Notes: generated by a model not told the origin, from the letters alone. 64,000 nucleotides of DNA from Tricholoma matsutake (GCA_026075535.2 AP026538.1:682001-746000), one strand, 5' to 3'; positions 19,872 through 31,620 are shown, counted from the first letter of the stretch. Translations and numbers: made by a program.

Positions 19872-20871
19872 CAATGCCGACCCTGAAACGAAAGACTATC
19901 TTACGCTCTACTCCCCAGAAGCAAGCCCCCATTAAGACAGAACTTCACATTTGAAGTACCCGACGCTTCTGTCCCAGTTGTCGAGATGTGCTGGCTGATA
20001 TCCGAGGCGGGGATGAGAATTTCCGTGAGCAAGACAGAGTAGTCTGGGAGGAACTGTCGGTACGTTGTGGCATTGTGCGCTTCTGCGGCATTGATGCTGA
20101 TTGGTGTGAGGTAGATGGTGCAAATATCAAGATTGCTGAGGAAGTTAGTGTTGTGTTTGTTATAATCATCTGAGACGTACTGATCTCATTTATGTGTAGG
20201 TTGGGGAGAGCAATGTCTGTTAGTATCTCGTCTCATTCAATCATCCTGCACTGCTCATTGCTGATGCCTTGCTAGTCTTCTTTGATCACCTTACCCCGTA
20301 CATTGTCTGGTGTTATTTGATGCTCTCATTTCTTATTCTGCCGCTTCCAGAGCTGTGGAAGACCTCCAGTACCAGTACATGTATCACCCTATCCCCATTG
20401 CCCGTCTTTGGCGAACGTCCTTAACCAGGTTTCAGCTGGTATTTTGGTGACGGCAGGGTGTATGAGCTGTAAGTTCCTGATGTTTGACCTCTGTCAAATG
20501 ATGGATTACTGATACTTTCACATCTAGACTTCTAAATACCATTAGACAAGGCGATTACTACCTTCTTTTGGACGATTTCAATTCCTGTGAGTCTAAGCTA
20601 GGGTCAGATATAGTGTAACATTTCCTAGCTGCATCAATATAGACATTGCAGCATTGGGGATGGTGGACGAAGCATATCACAACCAAGACAACTAGAGGTC
20701 GATCCGAACTACAGCCAAGGCGAGTGAATGTTTCCTGCTGGCTCTCTTTGTGTTGTCTTAACAAGTCCCTTTATACTACAGATTGGCAAGTTCAGTTCGG
20801 ATCGTGCTATTAATGAATATGCAGAAAGCTACTGGAACATCGAGCCTACACCTGTGTCTAGTAAGAAATGA
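19872..20871 (+). pseudogene. glycogen phosphorylase 3' end, left copy, with inverted exon block
   Basis: Glycogen phosphorylase releases glucose-1-phosphate from glycogen with PLP. Visible in order: INADPETKDYL (19,872-19,911), a flipped block (19,912-20,110), [12 protein letters not shown] (about 20,111-20,146), an intron, VGES, AVEDLQYQYMY, then GVYEL-type and IRQGDYYLLLDDF exons, and finally KFSSDRAINEYAESYW to a TGA at 20,869-20,871. These are the family's C-terminal motifs. Everything upstream, including catalytic and PLP-site exons, is absent. A relic of a duplicated gene; the functional gene should be elsewhere. Confidence 0.85.
19912..20110 (-). pseudogene. flipped glycogen phosphorylase exon block (left copy)
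   Basis: The minus strand encodes FLPDYSV, then [12 protein letters not shown] and [15 protein letters not shown], which in a normal phosphorylase lies between KDYLTLY and TVDGANI on the same strand. The ends of the flipped block fall in intron-like sequence on both sides (an acceptor-like CGACAG before FLPDY). It is 199 bp, the same size as its right-arm equivalent. Confidence 0.85.
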
Positions 20872-21345
20872 GGTCTGAGATGAATGAGGTTATTTCTGTG
20901 TCTCCACGTTTTCCTGATGAACAACCTTTGAAGTCATGTCATCCACAGCCATTTTGCTGAATTTCATCCTTTGCACTTGGAGAACATGTGAATCTCTGGA
21001 TGACTCGGAAGCTATGATGAGCTTACCACTTTTCACCCATCGCTCATCTCTGTCTTGTAGCTTGCAAGTCTACGTTCAACTCTCCAGTACTTTGACCATT
21101 TTATCTTGATATACATTTACGATTATCCTCCCTTCTGCACGGATTTCCGCAGCATCACTTCCAACTTCAATTTGTCCTGATATACATAGTAAAATGTTCC
21201 TCCCTTCTGTGCGGATTTCTGCAGCATCACTTCTAGGAGGGTTTCAAATTCTGCATTTTCATTATCCAAGACCCAGATTGTAGGACAGATCGAAGAGACT
21301 GGGACTCATTCTGGAGTACAGTTGCTGCTGTGTTTGCCATCTCAC

Positions 21346-22052
21346 TGTCAAGAACCATTCCTCGCCCGATCAGAACCCACATCCATCCGACCCTTGCCCG
21401 CACATCAAACATGACTTTTGCCTACACCTCCCAATTTCGTTCCCGGCCGCCTTGCACTGCCCACACTGCTGTGCACCAGGCCGCCTTGTACAGCATCCAC
21501 GGCTGCCTTTCCAAGGCTGCCGTCTCTATTGCAAATTTGACTATGGATTCCTGTGCGGCTCCCGCTAGATAATTTATCTACGCAGTCGAGACACTGTCGC
21601 AGTCTTTGTTCCTGTTCCACATTATTCCGGACTACAGTATTTAAGCTTAGTTAGTTTCACCTTGTATTCCTCAGTTCGTATATCGACATAGATTCGACTT
21701 TAAACTTGTCAATCTAAATCTCCTTCTACTCCTACCTCTGTCCTCTAAGAGTCTGAACTCCATTCGACTCGACCTCTAGTCTCCCTCTGAAGTTCTAACC
21801 TCATCTGAACTTAACCTAAGTCCCTCTGTACTCCTTCCCATGTTTACCCGCACTTTCCCATTCCTACCTCCAAACCTCCTACTTGAAATTAGGACACCGG
21901 ACGAGGTGAAGGGCACAGCTTCTTACAAGCTGAAGCCAAGTCCTTTCCATTTCTCCTCCCGCCGAATCTGCAACAACCTGACACCCTTCCATAATTAACA
22001 CCCGCAGTGTCCGGTTGGATTCCGAAGCAGCCTCTAGGATCAGTTCTTAACA
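21346..22052 (+). repeat. Gypsy-2 5' LTR
   Basis: 707 bp, TG...CA. Promoter-like TATTTAAG at about 21,639-21,646. It is preceded by the CTCAC target duplicate. Confidence 0.95.
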
Positions 22053-22092
22053 GTATATACGAACTCACACTTCACTCGTCCATTTCCTCTCT

Positions 22093-23445
22093 ATGACCCC
22101 TACTGAGACCCGCCAGTGCACAACCAGGAATTCCCAACGCGCTGGTACTATTCCAGGGATCTCTGCAATCCAGCAATCCACCCTTTCTGACCCTTGACCC
22201 GCTACTACGTTTGGAGTGTCTTCCAGACCCTCAAACATCTTCCGACAAATCGGCTCAGGAGCCCCCTCAATCAGTGCCAATCTCATGTCCGCCTGTGCCC
22301 CGCAACCTTCCGGCAACCCAGAAGGTTTTCAATCAAGAACTCCCCTTGAGTACATAGGAGGCATCAACCAGCCTGAACCCTTTGGGTTGGAAGATCCTGG
22401 TCTAGAGGATGGACCCCCCGGCAGACCCGACGACCCTAGTGGTCCTGACAGTCCTGGGGGTGACCCCGATCCCAATGATCCTGAGGATCAACCTCCCGCA
22501 GGGGAAAACCCTGACCCAGGGGATAGGTTGATAGATGTCCTTTACAACGTCTCGGAGAGTATCCACACCCTTCGACAAAATAACACACCCAAGACCGAAA
22601 AAATCAAAGTTTGCGACCCCGACACTTTCGACGGTGCCAATCCGAAGAAACTTAGAGACTTCTTAGTCTCCTGCAATCTTCATTTCCGCAACCGTCCGCA
22701 CGTATTTTCCTCTTATGAGAAAAAGATCATATTCATCCTTTCTTATCTTAAGGGATCAGCTCTCAGTTGGTTTGAGCCTGGTCTGAATGACCCGACAGAT
22801 TCTGCACACTGGATGTGGGACTACGAAGCTTTCCTCGCCGAGCTGGAAAGCAACTTCGGTCTGCACGACCCAGTCAGAGATGCGGAAAAAGCTCTCTCTG
22901 ACTTAGCAATGAAGAAAGGTGGTCGTATCACGAAATATAACGTTGACTTCTGGGAATTAGCTTCTAGGGTCAACTGGAATAAAGCAGCCCTTCGCGACCG
23001 CTATTTCCACGGTCTTCTGCTCCAGCTTCGCATAGAAGTTCTCCAGGGTGGTAAACCCAATACTCTTGCAGAACTGCGCTTGAAAGCGCAGGACAGCGAC
23101 GACATCTACTGGATGCAAGAAGATGAATCCCGTTTCGAAACAAAGAATTCCAGTAACATCACTAACTCTAGTTGGAAGGACTCTTCCAAAGGTTCTTCCC
23201 CGCTGTCAAACCAGCAGTCTTCTGCGGCAAAGAACACTCCCCAGGACAAGCCCAAGTCGTCCATCTCCAATAAGCTGGGGAAGAATGGCAAGCTTACTGG
23301 GGAGGAACGAGAATGCCGCATGAGGGAAAGACTCTGCCTCTACTGCGGTGAAGAAGGGCACGTAGCAGGAAACTGCCCGAAATCCAAAGCCGCAAAAGCC
23401 CGTGCATCCACTGTCATTCCCGAGACTATGGACTCGGAAAAATAG
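22093..23445 (+). pseudogene. Gypsy-2 gag
   Basis: The ATG at 22,093 opens MTPTETRQCTTRN. One in-frame TGA near 22,195 (sequence CTTGACC, likely a changed CGA) interrupts it, after which the frame is open for 409 codons to a TAG at 23,443. Features: an acidic, Pro/Gly/Asp-rich N-terminal stretch, the capsid-like gag core (KIIFILSYLKGSALSWFEPG) near the middle, and one CCHC knuckle CLYCGEEGHVAGNC near the C-terminus. Gag forms the particle that packages element RNA. Confidence 0.85.
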
Positions 23446-23777
23446 TACACAACCCTCAGGATACAGCCATTGGGGCTGGGGGTTGCGTTGATCTTACCCA
23501 CTTGGCTGCCTATGTTCGTCTCAATGTGTCCGCTCTTTCTGACCCTGACTCCCTAACCATTCTTTTAATCTTTCCCGACTCATCCGCCCCTTTCTGAACC
23601 CTTATCAACTCTGGCTCCTCCCACTGCTTCCTTGACTCCTCTTTCGTGTTGAATAACCAACTCAGCACGGAATCCATTAACCCAATCGGTTTATGACTCT
23701 TTGATGGAACTTGCAACTCCACCATAACTCAGATCGTCAAACTTCCAGTCACCTTCCCTGCCGGTGAAGTATTCAAT
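23446..23777 (+). pseudogene. Gypsy-2 protease, decayed
   Basis: Between gag and RT the frame pieces read VRLNVSALSD and, with stops, a region where the retropepsin D-S-G motif should be (LINSGSSH on the plus strand near 23,605, so Asp is replaced by Asn). It continues into the next ORF (VTSLDSSCSAILGHNWLKQYNP), which holds the protease C-terminal ILGxxWL block. Motif placement is approximate. Confidence 0.55.
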
Positions 23778-25580
23778 TTGTCATTTTATGTAACCTCGCT
23801 CGACTCTTCCTGTTCCGCCATACTCGGTCATAACTGGCTGAAGCAATATAATCCGTTGATTGACTGGTCTTCAAGCCAACTCGCTTTCTGCTCTGCAGAT
23901 CATAGAGGTCCAGCACCCCTGACGTCACCTTTGTCCCCGAATCTTCTGGTAGAAATCCTCGACTCCTCCGCACTTTTCGAACCTCCCATTCCTCCTAAGT
24001 TAACACCTCCCGACATCTCCTTCATCAACGCTGCCGCTTATGCGCGTGCTAGCAAACTTCCTGGGGCAGTAGCTTTTCAGATGACCTTTGCTCCAGAAGG
24101 GTTATCCGCCTGCTCCGCTCAATCCACTAACTCCTCCAACCTCTCCGATATTCCTCCCGAGTATCATGAATTCGCTGATGTCTTTAATAAGACTAAGGCG
24201 GATACCCTTCCTCCGCATCGGTCTTACGACCTCAAGATAGAGACAGAAGACAATACTCCTCTGCCTCCGGGCCGAATGTATTCTCTCTCCCCCTCTGAAT
24301 TAGAAGCCTTACGAGTCTTTATTGACGAAAACATCTGCTCAGGTTTCATCCGCCCATCCAAGTCTCCGCATGGCGCTCCGATTCTCTTCGTCAAGAAGAA
24401 GGATGGTAGTCTCCGACTTTGTGTCGACTACCAAGGACTTAACCGTCTTACAAAGAAAGACTGTTACCCACTTCCTCTCATTTACGACCTACTTGACTCT
24501 CCCCGCAAAGCCCGCTTGTTCACCAAAATAGACTTGTGGCACGCTTATCACCTAGTCCGCATCGCTGATGGTGATGAGTGGAAAACTACTTTCCGCATGT
24601 GGTACAGATCCTTCGAGTGGTTGGTGGTCCCCTTTGGGCTCACTAATGCACCTGCAGCTTTCCAGCGGTTTATCAACAACATCTTCAGTGACATGCTGGA
24701 TGTTTGTGTCATCGTATACCTTGACGACATCCTAATCTATTCCAACGACAAGTCCCAGCATGGGGCTCACATCAAAGAAGTCCTCCGCCATCTCCGGAAA
24801 AATGGACTTTACGCCTCTCCACAGAAATGTGAGTTCCACAAAGACACCGTCGAATATTTGGGTTTCATCCTTTCACTGGATGGACTGCGGATGTCCGAGG
24901 ATAAAGTCAAAACCGTGCTTGACTGGCCCGAGCCTAGGAAAGTTAAGGATATTCAATCCTTCTTAGGCTTTTGCAACTTTTACCGCCGCTTCATTAACAG
25001 CTATTCAGACATTGTCATCCCACTCACCTGCTTGACATGGAAATCTGCACCATGGGACTTCAACAAGAAGTGCTGCGATGCTTTTGAAAAGCTCAAACAA
25101 GAATTCACCCATGCCCCCATCTTAACGCAATGGGTACCTGACTCACAGATGGTACTTGAAACGGACGCTTCTGACTATGCACTAGCGGCTATCCTTTCGG
25201 TTTACACTGCGGATGGAGAAATCCATCTGGTCGCCTTTCATTCCCGCTCCTTCAATCCCGCTGAACTAAATTATGACACCCATGATAAGGAACTCTTGGC
25301 CATTTTCGAGGCCTTCAAACACTGGCGGCAGTATTTCGAGGGTTCTGCAAACCCGGTTGATGTGGTCACCGACCACAAAAATCTTGAGTACTTCAGCACT
25401 ACCAAGTTGCTCACCCGCCGCCAGGCCCGTTGGTCTGAGTACCTTTCCCAATTCAATCTTGTCATCCGCTTCTGCCCCGGAAAACTAGGGGCCAAGCCAG
25501 ATGCACTCACTAGACGTTGGGACGTCTACCGCAAAGGGGGAAATAGCGACTTCGCCTCCATAAACCCAACCAAATTCTGA
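23778..25580 (+). pseudogene. Gypsy-2 reverse transcriptase and RNase H
   Basis: A 600-codon open frame. It opens with the protease tail (AILGHNWL), then RT motifs FVKKKDGSLRLCVDYQGLN, LVVPFGLTNAPAAFQ and the catalytic YLDDILIYS, then RNase H with LETDASDYALAAIL, ELLAIFEAFKHWR and TDHKNLEYF. All catalytic aspartates I can identify are present. A TGA at 25,578-25,580 separates it from integrase, and the sense continues after it in the same direction. Of all the pol regions in the window this is the best preserved. Confidence 0.9.
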
Positions 25581-25661
25581 CCTGTATTCACACAGGAACA
25601 GCTCACCTCTTCCCTCCATGCCACCTATTTCGCCACACCCATCCTTCGACAAGCAGTAATC

Positions 25662-27131
25662 ATGGATGTTGAGAAACTTCACCACAACATCCGCACCTCC
25701 CTACCCCTTGACCCCTTTTCACCTGCACATCTTCCGACACCTACCGACCCCAACTGGGCCATAGACAAGGCAGGTCTTCTCCACCACTTCAACTGGATTT
25801 ATGTTCCGGATGTCGCAGATCTTCGCCTCAAGGTCCTTCAGTACAAACACGATCACATCCTCTCTGGCCACTTCAGACAAAACAAAACCCAGCAGCTTGT
25901 CCGCCAGGAATATGTTTGGCCAAACCTCCGCACCTTTGTGCAGGAATTCTGCAAAACCTGTACCACTTGCAAACGATCCAAGTCACCTCGACACAAGCCC
26001 TACGGGTTTCTAAAGCAACTTCCAGTTCCAGAACGACCTTGGAACTCCATCTCCATGGACTTCATTGAACAACTACCCAACTCCGATGGTCACACCGCTA
26101 TCCTGGTCATTGTTGACCACCTCACCAAGCAAGGCATCTTCATCCCAACTGTCAATGAAATCACAGCCCAAGAACTAGCCAACCTGTTTGTCCTCCACGT
26201 CTTCTCCAAGCATGGCGTTCCATCGCACGTCACTTGTGACCAGGGATCCGAGTTTGTCTCCCATTTCTTCTGCTCCCTCGGAAAAGCGCTCGACATGCGG
26301 ATCCATTTCACTTCCAGTTATCACCCGCAAGGTGATGGTCAGACAGAACAACTTAATCAGACCCTGGAGCAGTACCTCTGGATCTTCTGCAACTATCAGC
26401 AGGACGACTGGTCTCACCTCTTACCCTTGGGCAAATTTGCCTACAACAATGCTCCTTCCGCCTCTACAGGCATATCCCCTTTCTTTGCCAACAAAGGCTA
26501 TCACCTGAACATTTCCATTTTTCCAGAATGCGACTTAGCTTCACAGCACGCCCGCGAGTTTGTCATTGACTTAGATGACCTTCATCAGGAGCTTCGGAAA
26601 CAGCTTGCGGCCACTCAAGAGCGTTATCAAGGTCCTGTGGACAAACATCGGGCACCCGCACCCGACTTCAACATTGGTGACTCTGCCTACGTCACTGCGG
26701 AAAATATCTGCACCACTCATCCTTCCAAGAAACTTTCCGAAAAGCACCATGGCCCCTTCAAAATCATTGCCCGCCCGGGTACTCACTCAGTCACCCTGCG
26801 GCTCCCGGATCACATGCGGGCCATTCACCCTGTTTTCCATGTCTCTCAACTAGAGAAGCACTCCCCGAACACAATTCCAAATCGAGTACAACCTCCACCT
26901 CCTCCGATCACCATTGATGACGAGCTCGAATATGAGATTGCTGAAGTCCTCAACTCCAAAGTCGACAACCGATGTCGCTGCAAGATTCTCTACCTCGTCC
27001 GATGGGAAGGTTACCAGGGAACCGACAAAGAGACTTCCTGGCTACCTGTTACAGAACTTGACCACACCCAAGAACTCCTTGCAGATTTTCACACCTGCTA
27101 CCCACAGAAACCCGGACCGTTACCTGCTTAA
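25662..27131 (+). pseudogene. Gypsy-2 integrase with chromodomain
   Basis: A 489-codon frame with the zinc site (HDHILSGH ... CKTCTTCK), the catalytic triad in ISMDFIEQLP, TCDQGSEFVS and DGQTEQLNQTLEQ, a GPF/Y-like SEKHHGPFKI block, and a C-terminal chromodomain (YEIAEVLNSK ... LYLVRWEGYQGTDKETSWLP). Ends at TAA 27,129-27,131. The domain itself is intact; the element is defective because gag, protease and the pol junction carry stops. Confidence 0.9.
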
Positions 27132-27400
27132 AGACTATTCACGTTACTTATTCACTCAGTCTGAACTCAGAACAAATTTTATTGAAAAAAGATTTTTTTT
27201 TGGACCTCACCAGGTCCCTACACTACCACCGCTTCTCCCTCTCCATCTTCATCTCCCTCTCCCCCAACTTTGCCTGCATCTCTGCCCTCATCCTTCTCTT
27301 TACCCTCCTCACCCTCTTCTTCATCCTCACTCTCCTCCTCGTCATCAGCTCACCTTTTCTCCAGATATCTCTGGAAGGCCTCCCAGTCATCTCCGGATTT

Positions 27401-28236
27401 TCATATCCTGCATCTTTCCCGCCAGGACTCTCGCACTGCCCACTCCACCTCTTCGTCACCCTCGTCGCTCTCCTCCCCGGCACTTTCTTCCTCCACCCAC
27501 TCTGGGTCCAAGGTGTCCCATATCTCTCCCATTGATTCCCGCACTGCAGTAGCCACCTCAGCAAACCCCTTCCTTATCAACTTCATCATTTGTTGCATTA
27601 ATTCCAGGTTTTCCCCGGTTGCCCTGGTCGTTCCCGCTGGTTTTGCCGCAGGGGCTTCCTGCCCCTCCCACACTACCTCCTCGCACTTATGTTTGACACA
27701 CGTGCAGTTGTCGCACATGCATCCCTTTGCACCCATCTTCAAACAAGCGATCTTTTGATATTTGCATCTAGGCCACTTGTCAGTAAAAAGAGACTGAAAA
27801 GGGAAACAAGTATGCACCTTTTGCAAGGCAATGCGGCCTGCACCTGCACTGGACCCTCTGACCCCTCCGACCCCACTCGCGCCTTCGACTTGGTGACTTT
27901 CTTTTTCTTTGGGGACTTGCTCCCCTCGGCCTCATCCTCCAAACCTGCGGCTGCAGCCGCCCGCTTCTTCTCCACTCGTCTTGTGGCTGATACCTCTTTT
28001 TTCCACACCTCTGCCTGGTGCACCTCCTCAGCCTTTGCAGCCTCCTCTGCAGCCTTCTGCGCCTCCTGCACCCAGCGCTCCTCCTCCCTCGCCACTTCCT
28101 CCAGCTCCTTCATCTCCCGTTCCATCTGCTCCTTCATCACCCATTCCATCTGCTCCTTCATTGCCCGCTCCCTCTGTTTGTGTTGGGCCCTCATTGTGGC
28201 CAATTTGATCTGCGCGGATACTGCTGGAGGGGACAT
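27401..28236 (-). pseudogene. antisense coiled-coil and Cys-rich ORF inside Gypsy-2
   Basis: On the strand opposite to gag-pol, between integrase and the 3' LTR. The ATG at 28,234-28,236 opens MSPPAVSAQIKLATMRAQHK, followed by a long charged helix (EQMEREMKELEEVAREEERW) predicted to coil, a nuclear-localisation-like KSPKKKKVTKSKA, and LPCKRC. After a one-base frame change near 27,815 it reads KWPRCKYQKIACLKMG and MCDNCTCVKHKCEE, a Cys cluster that looks metal-binding, then an acidic tail ending at 27,401. Position and orientation are like the accessory antisense ORFs known in some retroelements. The function is not known, and the frameshift means this copy is broken. Confidence 0.6.
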
Positions 28237-28360
28237 AATTGATAGTTGATGGGAGAAGGAAAGAACGTGAAAATTTTTTCAACCAATTACCGAATTCGGA
28301 AAATTCAACCAACTTCCTCATTCAGACTCAAACCCTCACATGCCTCGTAGGCTCGGCACT

Positions 28361-28373
28361 AAGGGGGAAATAC
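28361..28373 (+). promoter_or_regulatory. Gypsy-2 polypurine tract
   Basis: AAGGGGGAAA lies 3 bp before the 3' LTR, the place where plus-strand DNA synthesis is primed in LTR elements. Confidence 0.65.
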
Positions 28374-29080
28374 TGTCAAGAACTGTTCCTCGCCCGATTG
28401 GAACCCGCATCCATCCGACCCTTTCCTGCATGTCGAACATGACTTTTGCCTATGCCTCCCAATTTCGTTCCCAGCCACCTTGCACTGCCCACACTGCTGT
28501 GCACCAGGCTGCCTTGTACAGCATCCACGGCTGCCTTTCCAAGGCTGCCATCTCTATTGCAAATTTGACTACGGATTCCTGTGCGGCTCCCACTAGATAA
28601 TTTATCTATGCAGTCAAGACACTGCCGCAGTCTTTGTTCCTGTTCCACATTATTCTGGACTACAGTATTTAAGCTTAGTTAGTTTCACCTTGTATTCCTC
28701 AGTTCGTATATCGACATAGACTCGACTTTAAACTTGTCAATCTAAATCTCCTTCTACTCCTACCTCTGTCCTCTAAGAGTCTGAACTCCATTCGACTCGA
28801 CCTCTAGTCTCCCTCTGAAGTTCTAACCTCATTGGAACTTAACCTAAGTCCCTCCATACTCCTTCCCACGTTTACCTGCACTTTGCCATTCCTACGTCCA
28901 AACCTCCTACTTGAAATTAGGACACTGGACGAGGTGAAGGGTGCAGCTTCTTACAAGCTGAAGCCAAGTCCTTTCCATTTCCCCTCCTGCCGAATCCGCA
29001 ATGACCCAACACCCTTCCATAATTAACACCCGCAGTGTCTGGTCGGATTCCGAAGCGGCCTCTAGGATCAGTTCTTAACA
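28374..29080 (+). repeat. Gypsy-2 3' LTR
   Basis: Same length (707 bp) as the 5' LTR and the same termini. Followed by the CTCAC target duplicate. Confidence 0.95.
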
Positions 29081-29765
29081 CTCACATCATGTCAGGAAGG
29101 AAGGAACAAATTCAGTGCAGGAAACCACTGCGATGATCACTGTTCCTGTCATTTGCTGCATCTCAGTCATTGTGCATGCACACTGCGTTCTATCAAATTT
29201 GATCCTGCAATTTTCCAGCATGGGAAACTGCCACAATTAGTGCAGTCAACAACTCTCTTTGCTTTAAGAAGAGTTTACATTCCTCTTTGAACATTCATGT
29301 TCATGATGCATCACTCGTTCTCGCCCTCCCATGCAGTTAGAATTTGTGCACTTGCGGTGGAGAAGAAGCTGCGCTTCCTCTTGCGCATGCTGCTCATTGT
29401 GCATCGAGTCTTAGTTGTTGACAGATCTATGCCATTCTGCTACTCTAAATCATCTTAGCGTAGGCGCACAATGGGAATTCAAGTGAATATTAAAATGCCA
29501 ATTAATTGTATTTGTGGTATGTTACCTCAGTGCTATAGTTCATGCTATGACCTTAGAAACTCACAAATGTGACAGATCTATCAGGACAATGGTGGACTAT
29601 ATGATATACGACTGTATGTCCTAGTATGTATCATCATAGGACAGGCGTGACACCACAGGCACTGTGACATGGTGACTATTATGGTGTAAGTACCTTCCCT
29701 TATCATTCTCACATATGGAATAATTGATGATTGTCTCCCATGCTCATCAGGTCTTGTCACGAGTA
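29081..29765 (+). repeat. left arm of the giant inverted repeat (segment C)
   Basis: Arm DNA trapped between Gypsy-2 and Gypsy-3. Its reverse complement is at about 51,060-51,740 on the right, without either element. It holds the first part of the GTACGTCCTAG minisatellite (29,600-29,765). No gene recognised. Confidence 0.9.
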
Positions 29766-30469
29766 TGTTACAATTTTTGTTATCATAACCCAGGATGACC
29801 AGATGTACGCCGGCAAGACCAGGTACTTTATTTTTCTGATTCAACTCGACTCACCTCCGACGGGAGACGCTTTGATGCATGGTGACTCCATGCACCTGAA
29901 CCCACTCCCACACATGCTGTGGTATGACAGCCCCTTGACATGAGGTCCGTGACATCGGACGCCTCATGCTAGGCATGAGGCTTATCCTTTATTGTTCCCT
30001 GACATGCTGCGCCGCAGCACTCCGTGACATCGGACGCCTCATGCGAGGCATGAGGCCTGTCATTTCTATTGTTCTTTCTAATTTTACTTGATAACAATCC
30101 TGCATTCCGATTGGACGATAGGTATCTTCGAACTGTATATAAGCTGTAGTAATACTGCCTGTATTCCTCAGCTTGACCTAATTCAACCAACGGTCTTAGA
30201 CTCAACCAGAACACTCGACAGCTTAGGAAGCCCCTAGCTGTGATAACTCGAACTCAACAGTTGGAAAGCCTCCAACTGTGATACACAAACCGACGGTCTA
30301 CTCAGAAAGCCTCTGAGTACGGATAGCCATAACGACTTGAGGAAGTACCCAAGTGAAGGCCAGAAGCCCGATACACTAGGAAAGCCTCCTAGTGCGATAC
30401 CGACAGTTGGAAAGCCTCCAATTGTGACATACAAAGCTGAGGCTGAGTTAAAGACCTATAGTCTTAACA
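29766..30469 (+). repeat. Gypsy-3 5' LTR
   Basis: TG...CA, 704 bp. U3 holds GCCTCATGC-type palindromes. A TATA box TATATAAG is at 30,136-30,143, and the six-hairpin array at 30,218-30,425 follows it, so the hairpins should be in the RNA leader. Confidence 0.95.
30218..30425 (+). repeat. six-hairpin array with constant AAGCC loop (Gypsy-3 5' LTR)
   Basis: Stems at 30,218-30,241 (ACAGCTTAGG/CCTAGCTGT), 30,257-30,279 (ACAGTTGGA/TCCAACTGT), 30,299-30,319 (TACTCAGA/TCTGAGTA), 30,335-30,354 (ACTTGAGG/CCCAAGT, loop AAGTA), 30,374-30,394 (CACTAGGA/TCCTAGTG) and 30,403-30,425 (ACAGTTGGA/TCCAATTGT). The five-base loop is AAGCC in all but the fourth. Most units are followed by GATA or GTGATA. Confidence 0.9.
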
Positions 30470-30852
30470 AAAGGTCAAGCTGATCTACAAAGTCCACCTA
30501 CCTAGGTGCAGACACAACGTCTTTCAGACAAAGCCCAGACAGACCTCCAACTGGAGCATCACCATCAGGAAGAACCCCGTGGTATAGATACCAGGGTCAA
30601 CTAGTACAATACTCAGAACCAGCACAAAGGTGGTTCTCAAGGAGAACCAGTGACGAAGAACCCTGATACCTCGATGAAGAGGATTTTAGATCCTTTGATA
30701 AAGAAGAAACCCCAGAACGAGATCCATTCTCCCTATCCGATGACAACGCCAACATGTCTACCGAACCCACCGCATCGACCAAGGAGATCAGAATATGAAC
30801 CCCCTCCGACTTCACAGGGGACCGAACTAGAACTGCGAAGTTCTTACAAGAA

Positions 30853-31603
30853 GTGAAACTCTATTTGAGAGTGAACCATGGAATCTACAACACCTACGAG
30901 AAGAAGATCATCTTCGCATTGTCCTTCATGAACGGAGGAACCGCTGTGCCCTGGGCACAGACTTGGGCAGAGAAGGAAGACCTAGGAACCTGGTCTACCT
31001 TTGAAGAAACGCTCAAGACAGCGTTCACGCTGATCGACGAAGCTGGCAGAGCCAGGACAGATGAAAACATTGAAGCAGGGACAGGACCTGGAGGACTACA
31101 TTGCGCAGTTCCAAATCCTGCGAGAAAAGGTGGGAATCAACGATGACACCACCCTCATTGAACTCTTTATGGATGGGTTGAACCCCAAGCTCCTTGAAAG
31201 AGTTTTCAACATGGAAACAATCCCTACGACCTTGGAAGGAATGATCAATGCTGCCTCCAAGTACAATGGACAGTGGAGAACAGCAAAGGCCATAGCAGGG
31301 AGGCTGCAGGAGACTTTTACAAAGAAGCTCCCGGCCTCTAAGGCAAAGGAAACCCCACTTGAGATCAACTGCCTCTCCTACCAGGAGAGGATCAAACACA
31401 TGAAGAAAGGGTTGTGCTTTGTGTGCCACCAGCCCGGACACAGAGCAACTGAATACAAGAAAGGGGAAACAAGGACCAAGGACCAGCCTTTCCCAAAGAA
31501 CAAAGGCAAAGAAGCCTACTCGAAGATCCAAGCAATCTTGAATGAACTCGATGGAGAAGAGAAAGCAACAGCTGTCGCTGCCATCAGAGATGAGGGTTTT
31601 TAA
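30853..31603 (+). pseudogene. Gypsy-3 gag
   Basis: Core FALSFMNGGTAVPWAQTWAE, then a one-base frameshift near 31,060 to the frame DLEDYIAQFQILREK ... CFVCHQPGHRATEYKK (CCHC knuckle) and the TAA at 31,601. About 90 codons of leader with weaker sense precede it (from about 30,640). Non-functional because of the frameshift. Confidence 0.85.
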
Positions 31604-31620
31604 AGGGGTGGCCTGCCTCG

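Larger units (their letters stand above)
19872..21345 (+). repeat. left arm of the giant inverted repeat, outermost part (segment D)
   Basis: Reverse complement of about 51,736-53,206. The match starts at ATCAA of the glycogen phosphorylase exon and ends at the CTCAC target site of Gypsy-2. It contains the phosphorylase 3' end and, toward 21,345, small frames mirrored at 51,741-52,184. Divergence from the right arm is higher here than near the spacer. Confidence 0.9.
21346..29080 (+). mobile_element. Gypsy-2: chromodomain Ty3/gypsy element with antisense ORF
   Basis: 707 bp LTRs at 21,346-22,052 and 28,374-29,080 (TGTCAAGAAC...GTTCTTAACA), with the 5 bp duplication CTCAC at 21,341-21,345 and 29,081-29,085. 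The right arm keeps the unoccupied site at about 51,736-51,740. Internal order is gag, protease, RT-RNase H, integrase-chromodomain, then an antisense ORF before the 3' LTR. A different family from Gypsy-1/3. In the first 150 bp the two LTRs differ at about 15 places, 14 of them transitions. Confidence 0.97.

Noticed and set aside
22065..29000. Many antisense frames over Gypsy-2 gag-pol
   Set aside because: They mirror strongly coding sense frames, carry no domains and follow codon composition. Only the 27,401-28,236 antisense ORF lies outside sense coding DNA and has its own coherent domains.
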